Of a stretch of 64,000 bases of DNA, positions 23,101 to 33,695 are shown in pieces (position 1 is the first letter of the stretch; the number at the start of each line of letters is the position of its first letter). Under the pieces are notes generated by a model. The model saw nothing but the letters and a program-made list of their open reading frames with translations, made no database searches and was not told the DNA's origin. The stretch comes from Nematostella vectensis (lineage: Eukaryota > Cnidaria > Anthozoa > Actiniaria > Edwardsiidae): contig NC_064038.1 of NCBI RefSeq assembly GCF_932526225.1, forward strand, positions 11,779,070 to 11,843,069. Reading direction: 5' to 3'. The translations under genes and the position numbers were made by a program.

Positions 23101-26100
23101 TAATTACCACATCTCATCGCTTTTTTTATTTCAAAAGGCTTAAAAGTATTCGGGTGGACATGATTCAAGCAAAAATCATCTAACTTGTGCTGGAAAATGC
23201 TCCCGCCGTGGTAGCCCCTTGGTCCCTGGCCTTGTGGTGCGGGGAAATCAGAGCCCCATCGACTTGACCCTTATACTGGGCCAGTGAATAGAGCGCGGGC
23301 AGCACGGACGTCATAATTCTTGTTTTATGGACGTTTTGACAAAAGAGAGACTGAGCAGTCAAATGATTCGGATTTTAGTCCCTCAGCTATAGATTCAAGA
23401 TTAATAGATTAGAATTTTAAGTCTTAAAGGTTATTTACGCCGCTTTTATAATGAGCCGATACTTTGCAAAATCTCGATAAACCAATATTATTCGGTCCAT
23501 CTCTTGTCTGCTTGTCACCTAGACTATTATCAATCAAACCGCGAATGTAGAATAGCTTTTAATATATTTCACGGCAACAATTTGGAGCGGCTAAAGAGAG
23601 GCGTATGTAATTGGCCTCTGCAGACGGAACAAAATACAACGGAACTACTTTTTGATTCCTAATAACAGACCGATCAAAAAGAGAACCATATCCTTTTATT
23701 TGATATATGTTTGACATCCTAAAACGCTCTTTTAGATGATTCAACCTTGAAGGCATTTCCGGCATGTTTGTTCTTATCATGTTCTTATCATTGACAGTGC
23801 CGGAAACAGATTCTACCTGGGGAACTCCATGTTACGAAATGCAAACAGTACTTAATTACCTTTGATTAAAAGCATTATTCATAAAGTGCTTTTCATGACG
23901 GTAAATATAAAAGTCTCTCAGGACTACAAAAGACTACAAAAAAAAAAAAAAAACTCACGCAACATTAAAGCTTTTGTTTACCCACCTCCGGTTGTTGCCG
24001 TTTCTCGGGTTGTTGCCGTTTCTCGGGCCACATCTATTTCTGTGAAACCGATAAAATCACTGAAAATATTTATATTAAACGCCACGACTCATTACATAAA
24101 CGCAAACATGAGTAAACAAAGATAAGTCAAATACCAATATCTTCAGCAACAAAATCGCCTCCCAAAGTTTTTGGTTTTGGGCGTCGCTTCCCACCATCTA
24201 AAGTCGCCTTCCGTTGTTCTTCAAACGGGTCTATGTACTCGTGCTTCCTTATACTATTCAAGAAAGCTTTACTATCTGTAAGTGCAAAAACAGCATTTAA
24301 AAAAGCTTTGTTATCTGAAAGTATAACAGCAATGTGTTCTTGTTTTTATTAACTTTTAACCAAGGAGTACAACTCATGCCAATCTAATCGTCTCAAGCAA
24401 TAAAATACAGTATTTCATACAACTATATTATACTACTCGATTAAAATCAATCAAGGAGCGCCAAGTCTCGCCTCTGTCGCAACTGTGGAATTTAGTGATA
24501 ACAGCTAAGCGCCACATGGTGATTTTTTTAGGTGATTCTGAAAATAATTATAAGGGGCAAACAAGCATAAAACCGAGGCCAATGTCTGTAAAATCCGAAT
24601 TGTATGGTGGTTAACTCTTATATTCCAAATTCACACTCGGGTGATCAGCGCCGAGTTCTTCGGGCAGACCAGAATTTCAAGTTTAACTGTCATTTATCGC
24701 GTTCGTTGAGGGTTAGATATGTTCGATTGCAAATCATTAATACGTCCAGGCAATTTTAATGCAACATGTATAATGGGAAGTTATTATTAAGAGACTTACC
24801 ATGAAGTTTTAAAACTTTGGCGCGGGCCATTTCTTGCTTGGGATGCCACACAGCATTGTAGGTTGAACCCTCGATTACTCCCTCCGGTATATCCTCGGTA
24901 CATATATTTTTCGTATATATCACCTTCCAACACTCGGGCTCTGGATCGCCTATCCATTTAACCAATGCAAATGCTGGAAAACGAGATGCCATTTGTAGTT
25001 GAAAATGTCGGTCGGGTGATCGACTATTTAAAAGTTCGAGTAGGAAAAACGGATGCGACAAAGGCTAGTTATTAACCAGATCGTGCTCGAAATAGACGTG
25101 ACCATCACAAAATAAAACAAAACTGACCAATCAGGTCGAAACTGCCAAGATTGATTGATACCGTAGGCCAGAGATAATGGCCTGAACAAACAACTGAAAA
25201 CTAGACGGAATTACTTTCATGTTACAGGCAAAAACAACATGGATGGTCGAAAGAATCGAAAAAAGCAAGGACGGTACTGTCAGTATTATAACACAATTAC
25301 TTCGCCATCCAAGATCCCCAGGACAACCCGAACAAGAAGCAAGTTTGCAGATTCTCATCCTAACGAAAATGATAACTTATTGGATTTAGAAACAGAAGAT
25401 AAGATAGACGATACTCTCGCGGGAGCTTCTAGTTTAACGACGGAGGATATAATAGCCGAATACCCTGATGACGTCCTATCCGAAAGCGAAGATAATTTTG
25501 TAGCTGATTGTACTGCATGCGAGACCACTTGTAATTCCGACACTGTTCACACTAGCAGAAATTTTGAAAACCGAGCGGAGATATATGAATATTTGGATAA
25601 CGAAGACTGGGAGAAACTTGCAGACGTCGTTTTTGACTCGGAAACTGAAATTAACAATGAACATGGAAGTAAAGACGAGAACGAAGAACAAGAAGACTTT
25701 ATTGAGCTGGATGACTCTTCAATTGAAAGTGACGGGGCAGATTTAGACCTGATGACTGCACAAGAGCAGGATCCGCCAATTTATTCTGGTAGTTTGCTAA
25801 CAGTGACCATGCATCTAGCAGCTATAATGACATTTGCGATGGCAGAGAGCCTTACTGCTTCCGCGATTTCCCATCTGTTAATACTTATCTCCCTTCATTG
25901 CCCGGTACCTAATAGATGCATGAAAACACTTCACACACTCTGGAATCACCTAGGCTCCATGAGTGCCCCCATAGAGTGGCACTATTTTTGTACAAGGTGC
26001 AATCGATACTTGGGAAAAACTAAGCCAATCGCAACGCAAAATTGCGTGCACTGCAAAAAGAGCTTCGCCCCTGGAAAAAGTAAGACATGGGATACGTTTA

Positions 26101-29100
26101 TAGTATTTCCAATTATCACACAGCTGTCATGCATGCTTAAAGACAGTTCGTTTGTAGAAGCTCTTACGTCCTACCGATTCAACCACGAGGAAGACAAAAG
26201 AAGGCGGAACTGCCCAGAAAACATCGAGGATATAATTGACGGCGAAAATTATCAATTATTTTTTAAAGAACATGGTTTTTTGAGAAATCCAAACAATTTT
26301 GCTATTCAGCTAAACACGGACGGTGTGGCATTGTTTAAAAGCTCCAGCTATGCTATATGGCCGGTTTACATGGTTATATGTGATTTGCCTCCGCGTATGA
26401 GGTATTCAAGAAAGTATCGCCTTTTTGCAGGCCTTTGGTTCGGGAACACGAAACCTCTCTTTTCAGTTTTTCTGCATCCTTTTAAGGACATGTTTCAAAC
26501 ACTTTATAATGACGGATTTACCTTAAATCTAAATGGTTCTGATATAACTTGGCGAGCTATTGTAATAAGCACTACAATGGATGCTCCTGCAAAATGCCTC
26601 TTCATGTGTATGAAGCAATTTAATGGTGAATGTGGTTGCCCATATTGCAAGGCAAAAGGGCAAAACGTAAGGACAGAGAAAAAAGGCAACTGTCGCATTT
26701 TCCCTTACGTTAAAATGCCAGACCGGAAAAAATTATCTCCATTAAGAACACACAGCGAGTTTTTGAGAGATGCAAAGAGCGCTGCGCAGTCTCCGAGTAA
26801 AGCTACTACTGTAGATGGCGTGAAAGGTATAAGCATGGCATTTGGATTTCCAGGTTTTAATATTGTCAAAGGAATGGCAATTGATTATATGCACGCTGTT
26901 TTGTTAGGAGTAATGAAACAATTACTGTGCTACTGGTTCGACAAGAAACACAAGAAATGTTCTTGGTATTGTGGAAATAGCGTCAAAGCATGTGACGAAC
27001 GGCGTGAGAGGATAAAACCGCCAAACTACGTCAGCAGGATACCAAGAAGTGTTGAGGAACGGTCGCATTACAAAGCGTCTGAGTTACGAACCTGGCTACT
27101 TTATTATTCCTTGCCTGTAATGCAGGGTATTTTGCCAAATGAACACTATCAGCACTTAATGCTTTTTGTGTGTGGTGTTTATATGTTGCTTAAAGAGTCA
27201 ATTTCTCCAATGGAGATAAACAAGGCTAATCAGCTATTGGAACATTTTTGTCTTCGAGCTCAAGGACTCTACGATGACAGATTTATGACTTTTAATCTTC
27301 ATCAGCTTTTACATCTTGCTGATTCTGTTAGATTCAACGGCCCTCTTTTCAGTAATTCTTGTTTTTTCTACGAGGACTTAAATGGAGACTTAAGAAGCCT
27401 CTTTCATGGTTCACAAAATGTTGAGGGCCAAATTGTTAGAGCTGTTTCCATTTTACAACATTTACCAGAAATGATTGAAAATGTGACGGATTTAAACGTA
27501 AAACACTTTTGTCAGTCATTAACTCAAAAACGAAGGGTTGGGCATGTGAGCGAGGAAATTGATGAGAATCTAAAGCTTCAGGTACTGGGATCTCTTAAAC
27601 CTGATATCATCAGCGCTCTCCAGGAAGTTGAACAACTACAAATAATTGCTGGAAATGTGGCAATATTCGACATAATGTACAAATGTTTTTACCGATTAAA
27701 ACGTGGCGATAACATTATCCACAGTGCAGGATACACCCGAGTAACAAAACGAAATTCGACTGTTGTACAGTTTACAAAGCCTGATGATGATGAGATGGCT
27801 TATGGGTCCGTCCTCTATTTTGTCAAGTACAAAAAGCCCTGCCGAAGCTCTACCTGCGAGGTGGTTTGCCAGTGTACTGAGCATGGTTATGTAGCTATGA
27901 TAGAGGAATATGAAATACTGCACTCTAAACACTTATCCAGCTCAGACTTGAGAGGACCAAAAGCAGAAGTCAGGCATCTGATTCCCATGAACAGGAAACC
28001 GTTAGGCATTGTTTGCGTACCTGTTCATACACTAATTCAGACATGTTTTTTTATTGACACTGGTAATGACAATTGTTTTTTTCTTGGGATACCTCCCAAT
28101 AGGATTGAGCGAGAATGAGAATTTTTTTTTCCCGCAAAGACAATATAGAGTGAGAATCACAATGTAAATTTACCTTATATAATTAATCCTAATTCCAAAC
28201 TGCACCCAAAATTAAATATCATTAGAAATATACCGTATTACTTATCACTGGTACTTTTCATAATTGTTTTTACAGATTTTTTATTTAGTTAATTAATTAT
28301 TTATTTATAAATAAATTTTTTGTGATTTCAAGAATAATGACCCATTACCATAAATATTATTTTTATTATTAGTTCATACAATGGGTATGTGAATAGGTTA
28401 AAGTATTTTTGAATACGAAATTAATAGAAGAGCCCTGAATGAAGGTATGCTTTTTTGAAAGTATAGGTATGTAAAGGCATGCATTTTTTCAATACCAAAT
28501 ACAGCAATGAGATGGGTGTGTTTTTGGTATGTTAGAATGGGTATGTAAATAGTATGTATTTTCACATACCAAATACATAGATGGCCTAATACTGCCATTT
28601 TTTTGGGTATAAAAGTATAGGTATGTGAAAGATATGTTTTTTTTACATACCAAATACATAGATCAACGGCAAATGTTTGGGATGAAAGAATGGGTATATA
28701 TTAGGTTTGTATTTTTACATACCAAATACATAGATATGGATTAAAGAGAACGGTATGTTTTTGGTATGTAAGAATGGATATGTAATTGATATGTATTTTT
28801 ACATACCAAATACACAGACGTCTAAAAGAGAAGGGGTATGTTTTTGGTGTGTAAGGACAGATATATAAAAGGTATGTATTTTTACATACCAAATACATAG
28901 AAGTGCATTGGATAGGATTGGTATGTTTTTGGTATGTAAGTGTGGGTGAATAAAAGGCATGTATTTTTACATACCAAATACATAGATGGCTAAAAGAAAA
29001 GGGTATGTTTAGGGTATGTAAGTATAGGTATGTAAAAGGTATGTATTTTTTTACATACCCAATACATATCCAGTACAAAAAAGACATGCCTTTTACATAC

Positions 29101-31902
29101 AGGTTACATACCAAATACATACTTTTCATTTTGTGTGGGTCGGAACCGCAAAATGTTAAGAGTGTGATGGAAGGTCAAAAGTTTGGTTGATCTGAGCAAG
29201 GCTGTGCTATGTTTATGCTATATTCCTTTCAGTAGCAATTTAAAGTTGTGTATTTGTTTTGGACTCTGTTTATGGGTTTAACGCCGGGCAATGTAATAAA
29301 TAGAAGTATTGTGTTGGAATTTAATATTTTTAAGTCACGTTGTTTAGAAATCGAGTCGCTGTAACCCTTTATTATGATTCAAGAATTGCAAGTATTTCTT
29401 CTGCTTTCCCTCTGTCCATTACCGTAATTCCTTGGGGTTGATTTCGGGGACTCCTCGGTATCGTTTCGGGTCCGAGGATCAGTTGGGGTACTTTTGGGGA
29501 TCATTTCGGGTCCTGGGATCGTTTCGGGTCCTGGGATCATTTCAGGTCCTGTACAGATCCCGTTCCTCGAGCACGACCAGTAAAGAATTGCGAGAAAGTA
29601 CACTGAACTTTGCGAGCAAGAATTCTCAGCACTGAGAATCGAGATATCCTCAAATTTATGAAATCATAGAAAATCATAATAGACAATGTTTGTTTATGTA
29701 CATATAGGACATCTCGATTGTTGCTATCAACGAGAGATCAACACAAAGAGCGGGTAAGGAATACTCCAATTTGTATTCTCAAGTCTATGATCATTCATGA
29801 TGATTAGCTATTTACGTTTCATCCGTTTATCACAGGGTGCGAGCTGAATCAGTCAGAACAAATAGTCCAGGTTGGTACGCAATTTGAATGAGAAGTTCAG
29901 GATCTTAATTCTATACCTCTATAAAATTTTTTCAACCGCATTTCTATTTTCAAAGAAGTCGGCCTCCCGCGATTTATCAACATCGTCACTCAAGGTTTGT
30001 CAATTTCAATTAAACGGTTCTGAAACGCATAAAAATACACTAGTATAGATCCCCAAGTTTGAAGTCTCTCTTTAATTAACCAACAGGGAGTCACAAGAGA
30101 CAAGCCAGCACATACGCAGCGTAAGTATTTTTGTCATTATTTCACTTTTCTATTTCATATTTATATCAAAAATTATTATCCCCATTTTCAGGGTAGAATT
30201 GCTGTAAAAAGAACAGTTCAGTATAGACTCCAAAATCAGATGTCTTTTATTCAGGTTCTACTTGAGGGTTTCCGCTCTATTAATTTTTTTTTCTATTTCA
30301 GATGCGCAGAAAGAACCAAAAAAAAGGCCACTTTGCCCAAATCCTATGTGTGTTTCCACGAGAGATGAGCTTAGTGAGCTGAAGGAAAAATATGGGGCTT
30401 TGGAAGCGCGATTCAGGAGACTGAGCAGATCAGATGGTATCCAAGGTAAATATTTTCAATTTAATGGGTCAAAACGGGCGCCATTTCGTATTTTGTTGGG
30501 CTTTTTCACAGATAGCCTTTGAAATATCTTTCAAGACATAGCGTAAGTTACATTTTTAATTTTGATATTTTGTTCTCCGACAAAAAGGGAGCTTATATGC
30601 AAAATATTGAGCTAAAAAATAGTTATCTTGCATCTTTCCTCTCTGTCCTTTTAGTTGAAAAATTATTTTTTACGTTTACGTCATCCTCTTCTAGATTGTT
30701 TTCTGATGATATAGAGATCATTTTCCACGTTTACGCCATCCTCTTCTAGTTTGTTTTCTGATGATATAGAGATCATTTTATAATTGTCATTGATTTTAGG
30801 AAATGAGCTTCGAGTACCAAATGTACAAGTAAATGATGGGCGGGTAGGCGTGATGAGTGAGGCAGAAGCGGCAACGAGAAAGGTAATAATAAGGATGGAT
30901 ACAGGAATTTGAGAACAGTGCAGGGTTTATTAGTCAGCCTTGAACATAAGTCTTTAGTTTAAAAAAGTTTAAATAAAAATGAGTGTGAGGTGTAATCCAA
31001 CCTTACGGGCATCAGGTCACAGATAGATTTTCTTGGGCGACTTGAAATACTTAGCTGCCATTCAAACGAAGTCAGTGGCTATGAGTGGTCCTCGCTTGTT
31101 AATTCGGGAAGTCCCGATTCGCAACAGCCGGGACTTTCCAGCGCTTGACAATGATAATTTACTAATCAGATCACTCAGTAGCCGCCGACTTTGTTCAAAT
31201 GACAACTAACTATTTCCAATTGCCCGTGAAAGCAAGAGCTTGTCCTATCGCGAGTACTTGATACGATATTTAAAAAAATAACTCAAGTATTATTGACGTC
31301 GTTTTATGAACTATATGTTATTTTGGGTACTGAACGTTTTTTTTTTCTTTCATTATTTGCAGTTAGTTGAATTAGTTGCGGGCAGTGGTGTCTTCCTTTC
31401 GAGGACAGCACTTGCATTGTGCAAAACCGCACACACCAAGTCCTCGCTGGCTACACGCCTTTTAAAGGCGTTTTTTTCAGAAGAAGAAAGGCGCGAGGGA
31501 AAAATCTCTGAGCAGGGGGAGGTGGGAAATTTGCTTAACCAGCAAATTATAACCACTATTAAAGGTGAGAAAAGCTAAGTTTTGATTTTCCCACATTAAA
31601 TTGTTTTCGCATCAGGTGAAGTTATGGTACCGCGAATATTTGGTATATTGAATAACTCAATTAATGACGATAATAACAAACGTAATGCGAAGTGATTTTT
31701 TGTTACATTAATAGCATATGCGTCGAGGCAGAACCTCCCAGACGGGTGTAAAAAAGGCATCACAAGTGCCATGAACCTAAGTATAAAAAACTTGAGGAGA
31801 GCAGCACGGAAGTCAGCTTGTGAAGATGATCTGCCAAGTCTGCCTAGTCTTCCTGATGATGATGATGATGACTACGACGCAGATGAGTCTTTGCTTGATT
31901 GA
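14180..31902 (+). CDS. BEN-domain gene of outer CACTA, split by the inner element in intron 5
   Basis: The same 13 exons as the inner copy: 14180-14372, 14858-15037, 15133-15186, 16278-16343, 16474-16634, then after the 11.6-kb insertion 29708-29753, 29836-29870, 29956-29994, 30087-30120, 30302-30445, 30800-30882, 31363-31564 and 31715-31902. No exon is lost, because the inner element entered the intron between exons 5 and 6, so splicing across it remains formally possible. The intron now contains a whole transposon on the opposite orientation. Exon 2 has a second in-frame acceptor at 14897, giving an optional 13-residue segment. AATAAA at 31948-31953. Confidence 0.7.
16733..16885. repeat. 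18-bp minisatellite in BEN intron 5 (outer, left part)
   Basis: About six imperfect copies of GATCCCAGGACCCGAAAC, preceded by GGATCTGTACAG and followed by CCCCAAGGAATTAC. Mirror copy at 22287-22439. A related but distinct block lies at 29444-29565 and its mirror at 21209-21330. Confidence 0.85.
17556..18450. repeat. subterminal repeat array of inner CACTA, BEN-gene end
   Basis: Reverse complement of 32324-33218. Same GGTATGTAA core with about 180-bp blocks. Confidence 0.85.
18872..24992 (-). CDS. transposon-borne BEN-domain protein, 13 exons (inner copy)
   Basis: Exons, by splice sites and phase: 24992-24800, 24314-24135, 24039-23986, 22894-22829, 22698-22538, 21066-21021, 20938-20904, 20818-20780, 20687-20654, 20472-20329, 19974-19892, 19411-19210, 19059-18872. 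They sum to 1425 bases, or 474 residues plus stop, all in frame with GT/AG introns. The N-terminus (MASRFPAFALVKWIGDPEPE, about 64 residues) looks like the small N-terminal module seen ahead of BEN domains in BEND5-like proteins. A Lys-rich region and a helix (ELSELKEKYGALEARFRRL) follow. The C-terminal two exons form a BEN-like fold (SGVFLSRTALALC, SLATRLLKAFFSEEERR, then ITSAMNLSIKNLRRAARK), with an Asp-rich tail. BEN domains bind DNA or proteins in chromatin; here it may act as the element's second, end-binding protein. AATAAA lies at 18821-18826. The exon 5/6 boundary is the least certain. Confidence 0.75.
21209..21330. repeat. 18-bp minisatellite in BEN intron 5 (inner, second block)
   Basis: Shorter version of the GATCCCAGGACCCGAAAC array with the same GGGATCTGTACAGGACC start and CCCCAAGGAATTACGGTAATGGAC end. 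Two related blocks thus sit about 0.9 kb apart in the intact element, one either side of the site where the inner copy inserted. Mirror at 29444-29565. Confidence 0.8.
24993..25238. promoter_or_regulatory. bidirectional promoter region of inner CACTA
   Basis: Mirror of 13934-14179, with the same CCAAT and AT-rich motifs, between the BEN gene (minus) and the transposase (plus). Confidence 0.5.
25239..28118 (+). CDS. CACTA/EnSpm-type transposase (inner copy)
   Basis: Translation identical over all 959 residues to the transposase at 11054-13933, so the domain positions and inferred catalytic residues D361, D448 and E712 are the same. It lies in an element that is structurally complete, with its own termini and an uninterrupted BEN gene on the opposite strand, which makes this copy the better candidate for an autonomous source. 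The stop at 28116-28118 is followed by an AT-rich stretch containing AATAAA motifs (about 28280-28320) and then the subterminal repeats. Confidence 0.93.
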   Translation: MDGRKNRKKQGRYCQYYNTITSPSKIPRTTRTRSKFADSHPNENDNLLDLETEDKIDDTLAGASSLTTEDIIAEYPDDVLSESEDNFVADCTACETTCNSDTVHTSRNFENRAEIYEYLDNEDWEKLADVVFDSETEINNEHGSKDENEEQEDFIELDDSSIESDGADLDLMTAQEQDPPIYSGSLLTVTMHLAAIMTFAMAESLTASAISHLLILISLHCPVPNRCMKTLHTLWNHLGSMSAPIEWHYFCTRCNRYLGKTKPIATQNCVHCKKSFAPGKSKTWDTFIVFPIITQLSCMLKDSSFVEALTSYRFNHEEDKRRRNCPENIEDIIDGENYQLFFKEHGFLRNPNNFAIQLNTDGVALFKSSSYAIWPVYMVICDLPPRMRYSRKYRLFAGLWFGNTKPLFSVFLHPFKDMFQTLYNDGFTLNLNGSDITWRAIVISTTMDAPAKCLFMCMKQFNGECGCPYCKAKGQNVRTEKKGNCRIFPYVKMPDRKKLSPLRTHSEFLRDAKSAAQSPSKATTVDGVKGISMAFGFPGFNIVKGMAIDYMHAVLLGVMKQLLCYWFDKKHKKCSWYCGNSVKACDERRERIKPPNYVSRIPRSVEERSHYKASELRTWLLYYSLPVMQGILPNEHYQHLMLFVCGVYMLLKESISPMEINKANQLLEHFCLRAQGLYDDRFMTFNLHQLLHLADSVRFNGPLFSNSCFFYEDLNGDLRSLFHGSQNVEGQIVRAVSILQHLPEMIENVTDLNVKHFCQSLTQKRRVGHVSEEIDENLKLQVLGSLKPDIISALQEVEQLQIIAGNVAIFDIMYKCFYRLKRGDNIIHSAGYTRVTKRNSTVVQFTKPDDDEMAYGSVLYFVKYKKPCRSSTCEVVCQCTEHGYVAMIEEYEILHSKHLSSSDLRGPKAEVRHLIPMNRKPLGIVCVPVHTLIQTCFFIDTGNDNCFFLGIPPNRIERE
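28382..29129. repeat. subterminal repeat array of inner CACTA, transposase end
   Basis: Reverse complement of 10043-10790, with palindromic GGTATGTA...TACATACC units. Confidence 0.85.
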
Positions 31903-32323
31903 AAACTTTGGCATAGTTTTTACCATTTTTTTAAATTTATATTTGATAATAAACAATTCGAACTAGTAATCAAAAAAGTCATTTTTTGTGAATCGAGATT
32001 ATGTGCCGATCTAGGAATCAATTAAACATTTCCAGTGATTTCCAGGTTAGTAACTTTACCTTTGCAGCTTAGCAGTTCCAGGTAATCTTATTGATCTTTA
32101 AGCAACAATTTAGTTTTACTTTGCGCATAAAGTGTGTTATACAACGTTCTTTGGGTTTAAATTTTGCGTGTGACATGTAGAGGCATAGATACCATGTTGC
32201 AGGGGCGTTTTATTGATATGCTTACAAACAAGGAAAGACTAGCTGCTTGGCTCAGTCGCTTATTCCAAGTTATCCCTTTAGCTATGGGACACATTTAGAT
32301 AATGTATTGTACGTAAAATTGGC

Positions 32324-33218
32324 ACGATGCCATTTTAAGGTAGCCTTGAGCTATGTTTGTGGCATGTCCAAGGTACATTTTAGGTATGTAATGGGTATGT
32401 AAATTTCCATTTAACGGTATTATTTGTGAAGGTACATTTTGGGTATGTAATGGCTATGTAAATTCTATACCATGCCTTCTTCAGGTAGCCTTGAGCTATG
32501 TTTGTGGCATGTACAAGGTATATTTTAGGTATGTAATGGGTATAATAATTTCCATTTAACGGTAGCATTTGTGGTATGTTCAAGGTACATTTTGGGTATG
32601 TAATGGCTATGTAAATTCTATACCATGCCCTTTTAAGGTAGCCTTGAGCTATGTACCCATAAGGTACATTTTAGGTATGTAATGGGTATGTAAATTTCCA
32701 TTTAACAGTAGCATTTTGGTATGTAATCGGTATGTTTTTAGCAAGTTTTTGATATGTAAATGGTTCCCACTATATATATTTTACTTGCCATCTACATACC
32801 TAATACTTACCATTTACATAACTATAAATCTTCAAATCAAGGTCGCTTTTGGTTATGTAAAATGTATATTTTACAATGTCCAATTTTGATAGGTATTACA
32901 TGCCAATTACATACCACCTAAATTGGTATGTAACAGGTATGTTTTCAGCAAATATTTGGTATGTAAATGATATCTCATTACATACCGTCTACACACAATT
33001 TACATACCTAACACTTACCTTTTACATAACTCCAAGGTCTTCAATATCAAGGTCGCTTTTGGTTATGTAAAAGGTATATTTTACTATGTCCAATTTTCAT
33101 ATGTATTACATACCCATTACATGCCTTCCAAGTTGGTATGTAGAGGGTATGTTTTTAGGAAGTATATGGTAGGTAAATGGTATCAAACAACATACCTTTT
33201 ACATCCCCTTTACATACT
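32324..33218. repeat. subterminal repeat array of outer CACTA, BEN-gene end
   Basis: About 20 dispersed GGTATGTAA / TTACATACC motifs in both orientations, partly organised as about 180-bp tandem blocks containing GTAGCCTTGAGCTATG and TTCCATTTAACGGTA. The mirror copy is at 17556-18450. It differs in organisation from the transposase-end array but shares the core motif. Confidence 0.85.
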
Positions 33219-33236
33219 CAAATTTCTGCATGGGTA

Positions 33237-33612
33237 TACATCTCCATCTAGACTAAAAAAATTGTTTTACTCCAGACCACACCAGACCACGTTAGGGTTG
33301 TCAGAGGGTACGTAGCTAACACCCTTACTTATTGTTTTTCTGATGTAAACAGTTATACCACCCGCGTAACGCGTGCCGGTTTTTGCGGTGTAAATTGAAA
33401 TTTTTGAAGTAAGAAACAGACAGATCTGCGAGAGGTCCAGCATGCGTTTCGACAACTCCAATAATATCATGATGCAAAAATATGTTATTTACCTCATCAC
33501 GTAATTTGAGTTTAGACCCCAGTTCTTTGCTGTTAAACCCTTGAATATTCCAAACGCAGGGGCGTAATGAGTTGGGCTGAGCGAAATTATTGCGGTTTAA
33601 CAACCCCGGCAT
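33237..33612 (-). pseudogene. CR1-like LINE ORF2 endonuclease, N-terminal piece
   Basis: Starts at the ATG at 33612 and reads an apurinic-type endonuclease: CVWNIQGFNSKELGSKL (motif with the catalytic Asn), then HDIIGVVETHAG (catalytic Glu) and, after a frame change near 33370, GGITVYIRKTISKG and NPNVVWCGLE. A stop follows at 33267-33269. The outer CACTA then cuts the ORF at 33236, and it resumes at 10030. Family role: nicking target DNA for target-primed reverse transcription. Frameshift plus stop indicate a dead copy before or besides the insertion. Confidence 0.85.
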
Positions 33613-33695
33613 TTACTCGGAGTTTGATTAGATCGAAATCAAATTAAGAAAGGTGAGAACGGACAACAGTAGAGACCAAAAATATATTATCCTGC

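Larger units (their letters stand above)
17540..29139 (+). mobile_element. inner CACTA/EnSpm-like copy, inserted in reverse inside the outer copy
   Basis: A complete 11,600-bp copy with termini CCCATGCAGAAATTTG (17540) and CATTTTGTGTGGG (ending 29139), flanked by TC at 17538-17539 and 29140-29141. Bases 21640-29139 are the reverse complement of 10033-17533 (coordinate sum 39172). Bases 17540-21633 are the reverse complement of 29141-33234 (sum 50774). Paired ORFs have identical translations throughout. The unoccupied target, with one TC (GA on this strand), is present within this copy at 21633-21634. The transposase is on plus and the BEN gene on minus; both appear complete. Confidence 0.95.
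10033..33234 (-). mobile_element. outer CACTA/EnSpm-like DNA transposon, interrupted by a second copy
   Basis: Termini are CCCACACAAAATG (10033) and CAAATTTCTGCATGGG (ending 33234), an imperfect inverted repeat beginning CCCA, flanked by TA. The element's own sequence is 10033-17539 plus 29142-33234, which sums to 11,600 bp once the TC duplication is removed; the inner copy is also 11,600 bp. It carries a CACTA-type transposase (minus), a divergent BEN-domain gene (plus) and dense subterminal GGTATGTAA repeats at both ends. It lies inside the endonuclease ORF of a CR1-like LINE. Superfamily assignment rests on the transposase; the CCCA termini and 2-bp duplication differ from the plant CACTA consensus. 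Confidence 0.93.

Noticed and set aside
10033-33234. Large palindrome as a pure assembly artefact
   Set aside because: An artefactual fold-back would not give two sets of element termini, a private 2-bp duplication at the inner ends and a matching empty site; it remains testable with long reads.
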